A stretch of DNA of 64,000 nucleotides from Geodermatophilus amargosae (GTDB taxonomy: Bacteria; Actinomycetota; Actinomycetes; Mycobacteriales; Geodermatophilaceae). The notes under the pieces were generated by a model that did no database searches, was not told where the DNA came from, and saw only the letters and a program-made list of their open reading frames with translations. The position numbers and the translations under genes are program-made. Below, piece after piece: positions 26,327 to 34,287 of this stretch (position 1 is its first letter; every line of letters starts with the position of its first letter). Location: the NCBI RefSeq assembly GCF_900116515.1, contig NZ_FPBA01000002.1, forward strand, positions 186,001 through 250,000, read 5' to 3'.

Positions 26327-28030
26327 TCAGCCGCGGCGCAGGAGCGGGAGGACCCGCTTGCCGGCCAGCACGGTCCCGCCCAGGCCGACGACGCCGCCGG
26401 CGGCCAGTGCCGGGGTGGTCCAGCTGCTGCCGGCCGGCTCCGTGGCGGCCGCCTCCACCGGCGCGGCGGCCATCGGGGCCGGGTCCCCGGCCGCGGGGAC
26501 GGGGCCGACCGGAGCCGCCGCGGCGGGGACCGACGGCGCGGCCGGGGCGACGGCGGGCGCCGGGCCGGCAGCGGTGCGGCCGGTGCCCGGCAGGACCGCC
26601 GGCGCCGGGGCGGCCGGAGCCGGGGCGGGGACGGCGGCCGCCGGGGACGTGCGGACGACGGTGACCGTGGCACCGGCCGGCGTGACGGCGTCGACGGTGA
26701 CGGTGAGCTCGCCGCCGGCCACGGTCACCGGCACGCCCGGCCGCAGCGCGGTCTGCAGGTCGGCCTCCCAGGCACCGGCCGCCGACGGGCTGCCGTCGAG
26801 CAGCAGCGAGGTGTCGGGCAGGTCGCCGGCGCGGTGCAGCAGCACGCCGCTGTCGAGCCGGTAGCGGTTGTCCGAGGCCAGCCAGGCGTCCCGGCCGACG
26901 GCGGTGCGGTACTCGAGCCAGTAGTCGGTGCCGGCCGCGCCGGTCACGCGCAGCGCGCGGGTGCCGGTGCCGCCGCTGACGGGCGCGAGCGTGGCCGTCG
27001 TCGTCCCGGTGCCGGCGGTCTGCGTGGCCGCGGCGGGCAGCACGCCGAGCCGGTCGGCTTGAGCGGCGGTCAGCGTGCCGGCGCGGTCCCAGGAGACGCC
27101 CATGACGTCGTAGAAGTCGCGGTAGGCGGCGGTGCGGCAGGTGCCGCCCTCGACCGTGCCGTCGCACTGCAGGCCGCTCGAGTGACCGAGGCCGAAGTTG
27201 TGACCGAGCTCGTGGGCGATGAGCGAGGCGAGGTCGTCGCGGACGTAGAGCCGCCCGCCCGACGCGATCCCGGTGCCGACCTGGCCGAGGGCGTAGGAAC
27301 AGCCGGGCAGGTCCCGCGGCCGGCTGCTGACGTAGAGCAGGAGGTGACGGCCGGGGCCGGGCACGAAGCCCACCCGCGCGGCGACCTCGTCCCACAGCGC
27401 GGTGGGGTCGGCGCAGCCGGCGGCGGTGGTCATCCAGTCGTGCGCGGCGGTCACGCCGACGGTCACCGCGCCGCCGGTCTGCTCGGACCAGAACGCCGCG
27501 ACGTCGTCGTTGACCGTGTCGACGACGTCGGCCAGCCCGGTCCCGTCCGGGACCCCGCCCAGCGGCGCCACCATCGCGACGGTGACCTGGTTGGTGACCG
27601 AGCCGGCGGGCACGGTGGTGCCCGGCCGGGCGGCCCGCACGACCTGCGTGTCGAGCACCTCGAGCGCGGGCTCGTAGCCGTCCGCGGCGGCCTGGTCGTC
27701 GGCGCTGTCGGTAGCGGTGCCGCCGACGGTCACCTCGACGGTGCTGCCGACGTCGATGCCCTCGACCGCGGCGGTCGGGACCCGCACCGAGGTGCCGTCG
27801 GCGCCCTCGACGAAGGTCAGCGGCTGCTCGTGCGACTCCCCCGCGTGCTGGCCCTCGGGCGAGGTCTCCGGCCAGGCCCGCACCAGTTCCCCGACCACGG
27901 TGGTGGCGGCGTCCTCGGCGTGCGCCACGGCCACCGGGCCGGCGCACAGCGCGACGACGGCACCGGTGAGGGCCAGCGTCCGTGACAGGGACCGCGACAG
28001 GACTCGGGAGGCGTGCATCCCTCCCGGCAT
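26327..28030 (-). CDS. Secreted zinc metalloprotease with C-terminal membrane anchor
   Basis: Intact paralogue of the pseudogene next to it. The 567-residue product has a signal peptide (hydrophobic LALTGAVVALCAG, cleavage after AHA), a prodomain-like region, and a metalloprotease domain with AHELGHNFGLGHSSGLQCD (HExxHxxxxxH, with an extra Cys) and YDVMGVSW as the Met-turn. A beta domain follows, then an Ala/Pro-rich stretch from about 455. LPGTG occurs near the start of that stretch, some 80 residues from the end, and the C-terminus is a hydrophobic helix followed by KRVLPLLRRG. It has no LGFP repeats, so the two paralogues differ in how they stay at the cell surface. The start may be ATG 28030 or ATG 28018. 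Confidence 0.82.
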   Translation of the reverse strand: MPGGMHASRVLSRSLSRTLALTGAVVALCAGPVAVAHAEDAATTVVGELVRAWPETSPEGQHAGESHEQPLTFVEGADGTSVRVPTAAVEGIDVGSTVEVTVGGTATDSADDQAAADGYEPALEVLDTQVVRAARPGTTVPAGSVTNQVTVAMVAPLGGVPDGTGLADVVDTVNDDVAAFWSEQTGGAVTVGVTAAHDWMTTAAGCADPTALWDEVAARVGFVPGPGRHLLLYVSSRPRDLPGCSYALGQVGTGIASGGRLYVRDDLASLIAHELGHNFGLGHSSGLQCDGTVEGGTCRTAAYRDFYDVMGVSWDRAGTLTAAQADRLGVLPAAATQTAGTGTTTATLAPVSGGTGTRALRVTGAAGTDYWLEYRTAVGRDAWLASDNRYRLDSGVLLHRAGDLPDTSLLLDGSPSAAGAWEADLQTALRPGVPVTVAGGELTVTVDAVTPAGATVTVVRTSPAAAVPAPAPAAPAPAVLPGTGRTAAGPAPAVAPAAPSVPAAAAPVGPVPAAGDPAPMAAAPVEAAATEPAGSSWTTPALAAGGVVGLGGTVLAGKRVLPLLRRG

Positions 28031-28132
28031 CGGCGGCCCGGCGTCCCGGGTGCACCAGCCGGGAACCCGCCCGTTCCAGCCGTCACAGGCGTCCCGGCAG
28101 CCCCGTCCCGCCCGCCCCGGGCGTCACACCCG

Positions 28133-29539
28133 TCAGGCGAGCGCGTCTGCCCTCATCAGCCTCCGGCCGGCCTCGGTGATCGAGCCCGACATCGAGGGAT
28201 AGATGGCGAAGGTCTGTGCGAGGTCGCTGACGGTGAGGCCCTTGGTGACCGCCAGGGCGATCGGCAGGATCAGCTCGCTGGCGCCGGGCGCCACGACCAC
28301 CCCGCCGACGACGACACCGGTGGCCCGGCGGGCGAAGAGCTTCACGAAGCCGGCGTGCAGGTCGCTCATCTTGGCCCGCGCGTTGGTGGCCAGCGGCAGC
28401 CGGACGACGTCGAGGTCGTGGCCCTCGGGCAGCGTCTTCTCCTGCACGCCGACCGTGGCGATCTCCGGGTGGGTGAAGACGTTGGCCGACACGGTCTTGA
28501 GCCGGATCGGCTGCACGGCCTCGCCGAGGGCGTGCCACATGGCGATCCGGCCCTGCATGGCCGCGACGCTGGCGAGCTGGAAGACGCCGGTGACGTCGCC
28601 GGCGGCGTAGATCCCCGGCACGTTGGTGCGCGAGACCCGGTCGACGACGACGTGGCCGGACTCCCGCAGCTCCACGCCGCACGCCTCGAGGTTGAGCCCG
28701 GCGGTGTTCGGCACGGTGCCCACGGTCATGAGCGCGTGCGAGCCCTCGACGGTGCGCCCGTCGGTGAGCTCGACCAGCACGCCCTTCTCGGTGCGGGTGA
28801 CGCCCGCGGCCCGGCTGCGCTCGGCGATCCGCCCGCCGCGGCACTGGAAGACCTCCTCGAGGACCTCGGCGGCGTCGGCGTCCTCGCCGGGCAGCACCTG
28901 GTCGCGGGAGGACACCAGCGTGACCGGGACACCGGCCTCCAGGTAGCCGGAGGCGAACTCCGCACCGGTGACGCCCGACCCGATGACCACGAGGTGCTCG
29001 GGCAGGTCGTCGAGCTCGTAGAGCTGGCGCCAGTCGAGGATGCGCTCGCCGTCGGGCTCGCTGCCGGGCAGCACGCGGGGGTCGGCCCCGGTGGCGATGA
29101 GGACGACGTCGCACTCGAGCGTCTCCCGCACGTCGCCGTCGCGGCCGAGGACCTCCACACGGTGCTCGACCAGCCCGCGGACGGCGTCGGCGAGCCGGCC
29201 CTGGCCGGAGAGGAGGCGCACGCCCTCGGCCTCCAGGCGGGCGTGAATGTCGGCCGACTGCGCCACGGCCAGGCCCTTGACCCGGGCGTTCACCGTGGCG
29301 AGGTCCAGGCCGACCGTGGCGAGGTCCGTGCCGCGCAGGCCCAGGACGCTGGAGTCGCGGACGGAGGTCATCGTGCCGGCGGCGGCGATGAGGGTCTTCG
29401 AGGGCACGCAGTCGGTCAGGACGCTGGCCCCACCGAGGCCGTCGCGTTCGACGACGGTGACCTGCGCGCCGAGCGAGGCGGCCACGAGCGCGGCCTCGTA
29501 CCCGGCCGGGCCGCCGCCGATGATGACGATGCGGGTCAT
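28133..29539 (-). CDS. lpdA: NAD(P)H-quinone dehydrogenase, LpdA-type flavoprotein
   Basis: FAD enzyme of the pyridine nucleotide-disulfide oxidoreductase fold, 468 residues. It has the FAD site IVIIGGGPAGYEAALVA, the NAD site LVVIGSGVTGAEFASGY, the second FAD segment GIYAAGDVTGVFQLAS and a dimerisation domain. The redox motif of true lipoamide dehydrogenases is altered: GGASVLTDCVPSKT has only the second Cys, and the C-terminal His-Glu pair is absent (YPSMSGSITE). This is the pattern of M. tuberculosis LpdA (Rv3303c), which reduces quinones. ATG 29539 follows GGAGA. It is divergent from the gamma-glutamylcyclotransferase-like gene. Confidence 0.88.
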   Translation of the reverse strand: MTRIVIIGGGPAGYEAALVAASLGAQVTVVERDGLGGASVLTDCVPSKTLIAAAGTMTSVRDSSVLGLRGTDLATVGLDLATVNARVKGLAVAQSADIHARLEAEGVRLLSGQGRLADAVRGLVEHRVEVLGRDGDVRETLECDVVLIATGADPRVLPGSEPDGERILDWRQLYELDDLPEHLVVIGSGVTGAEFASGYLEAGVPVTLVSSRDQVLPGEDADAAEVLEEVFQCRGGRIAERSRAAGVTRTEKGVLVELTDGRTVEGSHALMTVGTVPNTAGLNLEACGVELRESGHVVVDRVSRTNVPGIYAAGDVTGVFQLASVAAMQGRIAMWHALGEAVQPIRLKTVSANVFTHPEIATVGVQEKTLPEGHDLDVVRLPLATNARAKMSDLHAGFVKLFARRATGVVVGGVVVAPGASELILPIALAVTKGLTVSDLAQTFAIYPSMSGSITEAGRRLMRADALA

Positions 29540-29635
29540 GGGGTCTCCTGCGTCGTGGTGCGGATGCAGGCCCATCCTCCCAGCCCGGGGCCGCTGTGTC
29601 GGCAGACTCACGGGTCGTACCGGCCACACCGCCCG

Positions 29636-29650
29636 TAGGCTCGGGCGGCC
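29636..29650 (+). promoter_or_regulatory. -10 box of leaderless gamma-glutamylcyclotransferase-like gene
   Basis: TAGGCT at 29636-29641, 9 nt, then ATG 29651. Confidence 0.5.
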
Positions 29651-30109
29651 ATGGTCCTCTACGCCGCCTACGGGTCCAACATGGACCCCGCCCAGATGCT
29701 GCGCCGCTGCCCGGCGTCGCCGCACGTGGGCACCGGCTGGATCCGCGGCTGGCGGCTCGCCTTCGGCGGCGAGGAGTACGGCTGGGAGGGCGCGCTGGCC
29801 ACCCTCGTGCCGGCCGAGGACCGCGAGGAGCCCGGCGTCTTCGTCGCCCTCTACGACCTCACGCCCGCCGACGAGCGCGAGCTCGACGCCTGGGAGGGCG
29901 CCGACCGCGGCCTCTACCGCAAGCTCAACCTGCGGGTGCACACCCTCGGCGGCGACGTCGTCGCCTACGTCTACGCGCTGGACGCCTTCGAGGGCGGGCT
30001 GCCCTCGGCGCGGCACCTGGGCGCCATCGCCGACGCCGCCGAGGCCGCCGGCGCGCCCGACGACTACCTCGCCGAGCTGCGCGCCCGCGACTGCCGCTCC
30101 GCCTTCTGA
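29651..30109 (+). CDS. Gamma-glutamylcyclotransferase-like protein
   Basis: A 152-residue protein of the GGCT/AIG2-like fold. The signature LYAAYGSNMDPAQM binds the gamma-glutamyl group, and LDAWEG holds a Glu in the expected place for the catalytic acid. Family members cut gamma-glutamyl amines to 5-oxoproline, but many bacterial members have no proven substrate. An actinobacterium of this type would use mycothiol and not glutathione, so the substrate is open; the YbdK-like gene 10 kb away shows that gamma-glutamyl-type chemistry is present. Confidence 0.82.
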   Translation: MVLYAAYGSNMDPAQMLRRCPASPHVGTGWIRGWRLAFGGEEYGWEGALATLVPAEDREEPGVFVALYDLTPADERELDAWEGADRGLYRKLNLRVHTLGGDVVAYVYALDAFEGGLPSARHLGAIADAAEAAGAPDDYLAELRARDCRSAF

Positions 30110-30121
30110 CGCGCTGAGGTC

Positions 30122-30180
30122 CCCCCTCCCCCGCGACGCCCCTTCCCTGCGGCGCCCCCTCCCCCGCGACGTCCCCTCTC
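30122..30180. repeat. Pyrimidine-rich direct repeat, about 33-bp period
   Basis: Two copies of a C/T-rich segment containing CCCCCTCCCCCGCGACG (30122-30138 and 30155-30171) directly after the gamma-glutamylcyclotransferase-like gene. The plus strand here is almost free of A. It may aid termination; no coding role is seen. Confidence 0.6.
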
Positions 30181-30183
30181 CGC

Positions 30184-30249
30184 GATCATGGAGCTGGGGC
30201 ACCGACGCTCCGCCCACGCCCGGCGTGTCGCCGGACCGGGTCCGTGATC
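30184..30249. repeat. 66-bp palindromic element, copy A
   Basis: Bounded by GATCATGGA (30184-30192) and TCCGTGATC (30241-30249), which pair with one G:T. Its right end contains the first two bases of the DUF559 stop codon. Copy B with the same length and ends lies on the other side of that gene. It can also act as a terminator for the two convergent genes here. Confidence 0.65.
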
Positions 30250-31147
30250 ACCGGCGAGGAGCCAGTCCCAGCGCCCGCGCGGCCGTGGCCACCATCCGCT
30301 CGTGCTCCCGGTAGACGTCGGCCGCGGTGACGTGCAGCAGCGTCCAGTCGTGCTCGGTCAGCCAGTTGTGCCGCCGCCGGTCGTCCCGCAGCTGCTCCGG
30401 CGTCATGTGGGCGGCGTGCCCGTCGAACTCCGCCGCGACGCGCTGCTCGCGCCAGCCGGTGTCGAGGTAGGCGCTGCGGCCGTCGGCGATCACCCGCACC
30501 TGGACGTCCGGGGCCGGGAGACCGCCGTCGATGAACCGCCAGCGCATCCGCGACTCCATCGGCGACTCGGCCAGCCCGTTCGCGTGCGGGACGAGCGACC
30601 GCAGCCGGATCACCTGGCGCAGCCCGCGCTGGCGGTCCGCCTCCGCGGCCAGTTCCGCGTGGGTGCACTCCCGGGTGGCCAGCGCGGCGTCCAGCGTCGC
30701 GAGCCCGTCGATGGCCGCCGTCGACCGGACGACGTCGCACGCCGTGCGCGCCGGCGACGTGCACCAGACGCCGTCGACGAGTTCCGCGTCGTCGGTCCCC
30801 AGGATCGACGGGTGCACCTGGATGCCGGGGCGGCGCCGGTTGGCCAGGGACGGCGGACCGAGGAAGTGCAGGACGTCGTCCCCGAGGACGTCGAAGTGCC
30901 AGAGCGCCGCGGCCGTGGAGCGGCAGGCCACCAGGTCGGGACCGACGACGAGCGCCGCGGCACGGACCTGGGCGCCGAGGCAGTCCGGCAGCTCCGCGTC
31001 GGCCAGCACTCCGCGCCAGCGGGTGCGCCGCCAGCGTCCGGAACGCAACAGCCGGCGGATCTCCCGGTCGCTGTGCGACTCCCGTGCCTGATCGGTGGTG
31101 AAGACGCCGCCCTGGCGGGCGATCGTGCGGTACAGCGAGAAGTCCAT
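30248..31147 (-). CDS. DUF559 endonuclease-like protein with AbiEi-type N-terminal domain
   Basis: A 299-residue protein with two parts. Residues 1-60 (ARQGGVFTTDQARES...IRRLLRSGRWRR) resemble the winged-helix N-terminus of type IV toxin-antitoxin AbiEi antitoxins. The last 110 residues are a DUF559/Vsr-like nuclease domain with YLDTGW, AAEFDG and LLHVTAADV in the order expected for the Asp and Glu of a PD-(D/E)xK site. No AbiEii toxin gene is adjacent. The gene is flanked by two copies of a 66-bp palindromic element. Its start ATG 31147 lies 6 nt after GAGGGT, a weak -10-like box. Function unknown; families like this are multicopy in actinobacteria. Confidence 0.75.
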   Translation of the reverse strand: MDFSLYRTIARQGGVFTTDQARESHSDREIRRLLRSGRWRRTRWRGVLADAELPDCLGAQVRAAALVVGPDLVACRSTAAALWHFDVLGDDVLHFLGPPSLANRRRPGIQVHPSILGTDDAELVDGVWCTSPARTACDVVRSTAAIDGLATLDAALATRECTHAELAAEADRQRGLRQVIRLRSLVPHANGLAESPMESRMRWRFIDGGLPAPDVQVRVIADGRSAYLDTGWREQRVAAEFDGHAAHMTPEQLRDDRRRHNWLTEHDWTLLHVTAADVYREHERMVATAARALGLAPRR

Positions 31148-31229
31148 GCCGGGACCCTCGGGAGCGGACGCGTCCCCGGGCGGCGGCCCGCGTCGTCTGT
31201 GGACTCCCGAGTCAGCTGTGGACGGCGAC

Positions 31230-31295
31230 GATCACGGACCTGGGGCGACGACGCGCCGACGCCGGACGGCGGGTCGGTGCCGGCGCTCCGTGATC
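31230..31295. repeat. 66-bp palindromic element, copy B
   Basis: Bounded by a perfect 9-bp inverted repeat, GATCACGGA (31230-31238) and TCCGTGATC (31287-31295). By eye about 47 of 66 positions match copy A without gaps, in the same orientation. It lies 82 bp upstream of the DUF559 start codon. Confidence 0.65.
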
Positions 31296-31348
31296 GCGGG
31301 AAAGACCGGAACGAGGAACGGGAGCCGGAGCGGGAGCGAGCACCGGGA

Positions 31349-32569
31349 TCAGGCGGTGGGGACGCGAGCGCCCCGGACGGCACCGTGCCCGGCGGCCGAG
31401 GCGTGGCGCGCCACCGACGGCTCCCCGGCCGGCAGCGCGAACGGCTCGGTGGTGGGCGTGGCCGGTGCACTGCGGCGCGCGGGCACCCGCTCGGCGAGCA
31501 GCCGGGTGAGGTCCCGCTCCACGACCCGGCGCAGGCGCGGGCCCAGCGGCCGCTCGACGAGGACGTGGATCCCCCACGTGACGGCGAGCACCGCGACCGT
31601 CACGACGGCGAGGACGACGTAGGCGGGCAGCACCGGCGCCAGCCGCTGGACGAGCGCCCAGCCGGGGTACTCGTGCACGAGGTACAGGGGGTAGGTGAGG
31701 GCGCCGGCCGTCGTCAGCCAGCGCCAGTCCAGCCGGGCGACCGGAGTCAGCGTGACCAGTGCCAGCGCGCCGATGCAGGCCAGGAGCAGGAGGGTCAGCG
31801 CGCATGGACAGCCCCGCGCCGGCGACGTCCACCGACCACGGGACGTAGTACGTCTCGCAGACCCACAGCGCCGCGCACGTGTTCAGCCCGAGCAGCAGGC
31901 CGACCGGCGCGCTCCAGCCGTCGCGGCGGACGAGGTAGAGCAGGATCCCGATGCAGAGGAACGGCGCGTAGTCCGGCTCGAGCAGCGCCACGACCAGCGT
32001 GCTCCCGGTCTGGGCACCCATCGCCCCCAGCACCGGCCACGCGAGGCAAGCAGGAGCAGCCGGTCGCGGGTGAAGCCGGCCAGGCCGAGCAGCGCGAGCA
32101 GGACGTAGAACGCGAGCTCCACCCACAGCGTCCAGAAGACGCCGTCCAGGTGGGCGACGCCGAAGGCCGACTGCAGCATCGTCAGGTTCAGCACCATGCC
32201 CGGCAGGCCCAGCTCGGACCACGTGGGCACGACGGGAGCGACCCACAGCACCGCGGCGATCAGCACGACCGCCGCCCAGTAGGCCGGGTAGAGCCGCCCG
32301 ATGCGCGAGGCGAGGAACGCCGGGACCGGCCGGCCCCAGGCGCTCATGAGCACCACGAACCCGCTGATCATGAAGAACAGGTAGGGACCGAAGCCGCCGT
32401 AGACCGTCAGCCGGCTCAGCGTCGGGAAGGCCTCGCGGACGCTCTCCCCCCACCCGGGGTTGTCCCGCCCGGTGAAGTGGAAGGCCACGACCGCGGCGGC
32501 CGCGACGAAGCGCAGCCCGTCGAGCGCCCGCAACCGCCCGGCGTCCCGGAGCCGCTCCTCGTCGCGCAC
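31349..32569 (-). pseudogene. Broken acyltransferase family 3 gene
   Basis: Homologous over its length to the intact acyltransferase at 10879-12351: LDGLRFVAAAAVVAFHFTG, FGPYLFFMISGFVVLMSAWG, ASRIGRLYPAYW, NLTMLQSAFGVAHLDGVFW, then after a frame change LEPDYAPFLCIGILLYLVRRDG, then after a second change LVTLTPVAR and ALTYPLYLVHEYPGW. The first shift (one base missing) is near 32045-32050; the second, opposite shift is near 31803-31808 and returns to the original frame, which meets a stop at 31883 in between. It probably started at GTG 32569. The residual N-terminal part covers only about half of the helices. Confidence 0.85.
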
Positions 32570-32715
32570 CGCGTCCCCCGTCCCCGCCGGGACGTGCCCC
32601 CGGTCGACCGAGGGCCGACGCCAGGGCCGGCGCGGGAGGCCACCGGTGCACGACGGGCGCGTCCCGACACGTCCGCGCCGGGTGTGACGGACGGGTTCCC
32701 TGGGAGGTCCAGGCC

Positions 32716-33162
32716 TCAGGCGCAGGTGTCGAACCACCAGTCGGTCAGCGTGTCCTGCGCGTCGGCCACCTCCTGGCCCGGGTCGAACAGCGCCGCGTCG
32801 GTGACCGTGCCACCGTCCGGCGCGGCCTGCGCCGCGGCGAGGTACTGCTCCAGGTAGGCCTGCGCGGTGGTCCAGGCGTCGGTCACGTCGGCCGCGGGGT
32901 CGGACTGCTGCAGCGGCGTCAGCTTCTCCTGGATGGTCTCGACCAGCTGGTCCTTCGGCAGCGCCGCCTGCACCGGCCCGAAGCTCGCGCCGGTCGCCCC
33001 GGCCTCCCGCAGCTGCGCGCAGGTGTCGCCCTTGGTCTCGACCGGCTCGTCGTGGGACGCCGAGCCGGAGGACGACGACGGGTCGTCGGAACCACAGCCG
33101 GTCAGGACCAGCGTCCCCGCGACGACGGCCGGCAGGGAGCGAAGAGGACGGGAGACGCGCAC
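32716..33162 (-). CDS. Small lipoprotein of unknown function
   Basis: A 148-residue secreted protein with a signal peptide and lipobox VLTGCGS, a Ser/Asp-rich spacer, then a helical domain with two Cys (DTCAQLREAG near the start and the final DTCA) that may form a disulfide. I do not recognise the family. GTG 33162 is 6 nt behind a TAGCCT box, so it is probably transcribed separately although it lies only 9 nt past meaB. The box overlaps the meaB stop codon. Confidence 0.72.
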   Translation of the reverse strand: MRVSRPLRSLPAVVAGTLVLTGCGSDDPSSSSGSASHDEPVETKGDTCAQLREAGATGASFGPVQAALPKDQLVETIQEKLTPLQQSDPAADVTDAWTTAQAYLEQYLAAAQAAPDGGTVTDAALFDPGQEVADAQDTLTDWWFDTCA

Positions 33163-33174
33163 CGGGCGAGGCTA
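33163..33174 (-). promoter_or_regulatory. -10 box of leaderless lipoprotein gene, inside meaB stop codon
   Basis: TAGCCT (minus strand, 33174-33169), 6 nt, then GTG 33162. The TAG is the meaB stop codon. Confidence 0.55.
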
Positions 33175-34173
33175 GTCAGCCGCCGCGGCGTCCCCGAGGA
33201 AGGTCTCCAGCAGCTGCCGCGCGGCCAGCGCCGGGGTGAGCTCGCCGGCCAGCACCGCCTTCTCCAGCTCGGGAGCCGACGACCGGACCGCCGGGTGCGC
33301 GCGCAGCCGGTGCTCGAGCCCGTCGCGCACCAGCTGCCAGGTCCACCGCACCTGCTGCGTGCGGCGGCGCTCGTCGAACGCACCGGAGGCGCGCGCCCGG
33401 TCCTGGTGCTCGACCACCTTCGCCCACACCTCGGCCAGCCCCTCGCCGGTCAGCCCGGCGCAGGTCAGCACCGGCACGTCCCACTCGGAGTGACCGCGCA
33501 GCATCCGGATCGCCCCGGCCAGCTCCCGGGCGGCCTTGCGCGCGTCGCCGCCGGCCGGGCCGTCGGCCTTGTTGACGGCGATCACGTCGGCGATCTCGAG
33601 GATGCCGCGCTTGATGCCCTGCAGCTGGTCGCCGGTGCGGGCCAGCGTGAGGAACAGGAACGAGTCGACCATCTCCGCGACCGTGACCTCGGACTGCCCC
33701 ACGCCGACCGTCTCCACCAGCACCACGTCGAAGCCGGCCGCCTCGACGACGACCATCGACTCGCGCGTCGCCTGCGCGACCCCGCCGAGCGTGCCCGACG
33801 TGGGCGAGGGCCGGATGAACGCGGAGGGGTCGACCGACAGCCGCGCCATGCGGGTCTTGTCACCGAGGATGGAGCCGCCCGACCGGGCCGACGACGGGTC
33901 GACGGCGAGCACCGCGACCCGGTGCCCCTGGCCGGTGAGGTCCACGCCCAGCTGGTCGATGAACGTCGACTTCCCCACGCCCGGCACGCCGCTGATGCCC
34001 ACCCGCCGCGCCGCCCCCGCGTGCGGCAGCAGCTCGACCAGCAGCTCCTGCGCCCGCTCGCGGTGGTCGGCGCGCCGGGACTCCACGAGCGTGATGGCGC
34101 GCGCCATCACCCGCCGGTCGCCGGCCAGCACCCCCGCGACGAGCGCGGGGACGTCGATCGGGCGTCCCGCCAT
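33172..34173 (-). CDS. meaB: Methylmalonyl-CoA mutase-associated GTPase MeaB
   Basis: G3E-type GTPase that guards loading and repair of the adenosylcobalamin cofactor of methylmalonyl-CoA mutase. The 333-residue product has Walker [11 protein letters not shown], the DPSS segment, ETVGVGQSE (switch region) and NKADG for guanine recognition. It is downstream of mutA-mutB, and its ATG 34173 forms TGATG with the stop of a small repeat-encoded reading frame that fills the space after mutB. Confidence 0.95.
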   Translation of the reverse strand: MAGRPIDVPALVAGVLAGDRRVMARAITLVESRRADHRERAQELLVELLPHAGAARRVGISGVPGVGKSTFIDQLGVDLTGQGHRVAVLAVDPSSARSGGSILGDKTRMARLSVDPSAFIRPSPTSGTLGGVAQATRESMVVVEAAGFDVVLVETVGVGQSEVTVAEMVDSFLFLTLARTGDQLQGIKRGILEIADVIAVNKADGPAGGDARKAARELAGAIRMLRGHSEWDVPVLTCAGLTGEGLAEVWAKVVEHQDRARASGAFDERRRTQQVRWTWQLVRDGLEHRLRAHPAVRSSAPELEKAVLAGELTPALAARQLLETFLGDAAAAD

Positions 34174-34277
34174 CAGTGGCCCTGCACCTCAGTGGCCTGC
34201 ACCTCAGTGGCCTGCACCTCAGTGGCCTGCACCTCAGTGGCCTGCACCTCAGTAGCCTGCACCTCAGTGGCCTGCAC
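34173..34277 (-). CDS. Repeat-encoded mini-ORF between mutB and meaB
   Basis: From GTG 34277, one base after the mutB stop, the tandem repeat reads VQATE six times and ends VQGH with TGA overlapping the meaB ATG (TGATG). The frame is held by 15-bp units, and the only base change among the six exact-length units is synonymous (GCC to GCT, Ala). It may be a translational relay; no Shine-Dalgarno sequence is evident and expression is unproven. Confidence 0.35.
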   Translation of the reverse strand: MQATEVQATEVQATEVQATEVQATEVQATEVQGH

Positions 34278-34287
34278 CTCAGTGGCC
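34174..34287 (-). repeat. 15-bp tandem repeat (VNTR) between mutB and meaB
   Basis: Plus-strand unit CAGTGGCCTGCACCT: one 16-bp unit at 34174-34189 (an extra C), then six 15-bp units to 34279, and a partial unit to 34287 that contains the end of mutB. One unit (34250-34264) carries a single G-to-A change. Copy number should vary between strains. Confidence 0.95.

Noticed and set aside
26600..26700. Second sortase-type motif pair in the intact protease
   Set aside because: Only one LPGTG exists; other Pro-rich stretches are simple linker sequence.
24036..26864. 942-residue plus-strand frame over the protease region
   Set aside because: Antisense to the two proteases; apparent repeats come from the LGFP repeats on the other strand.
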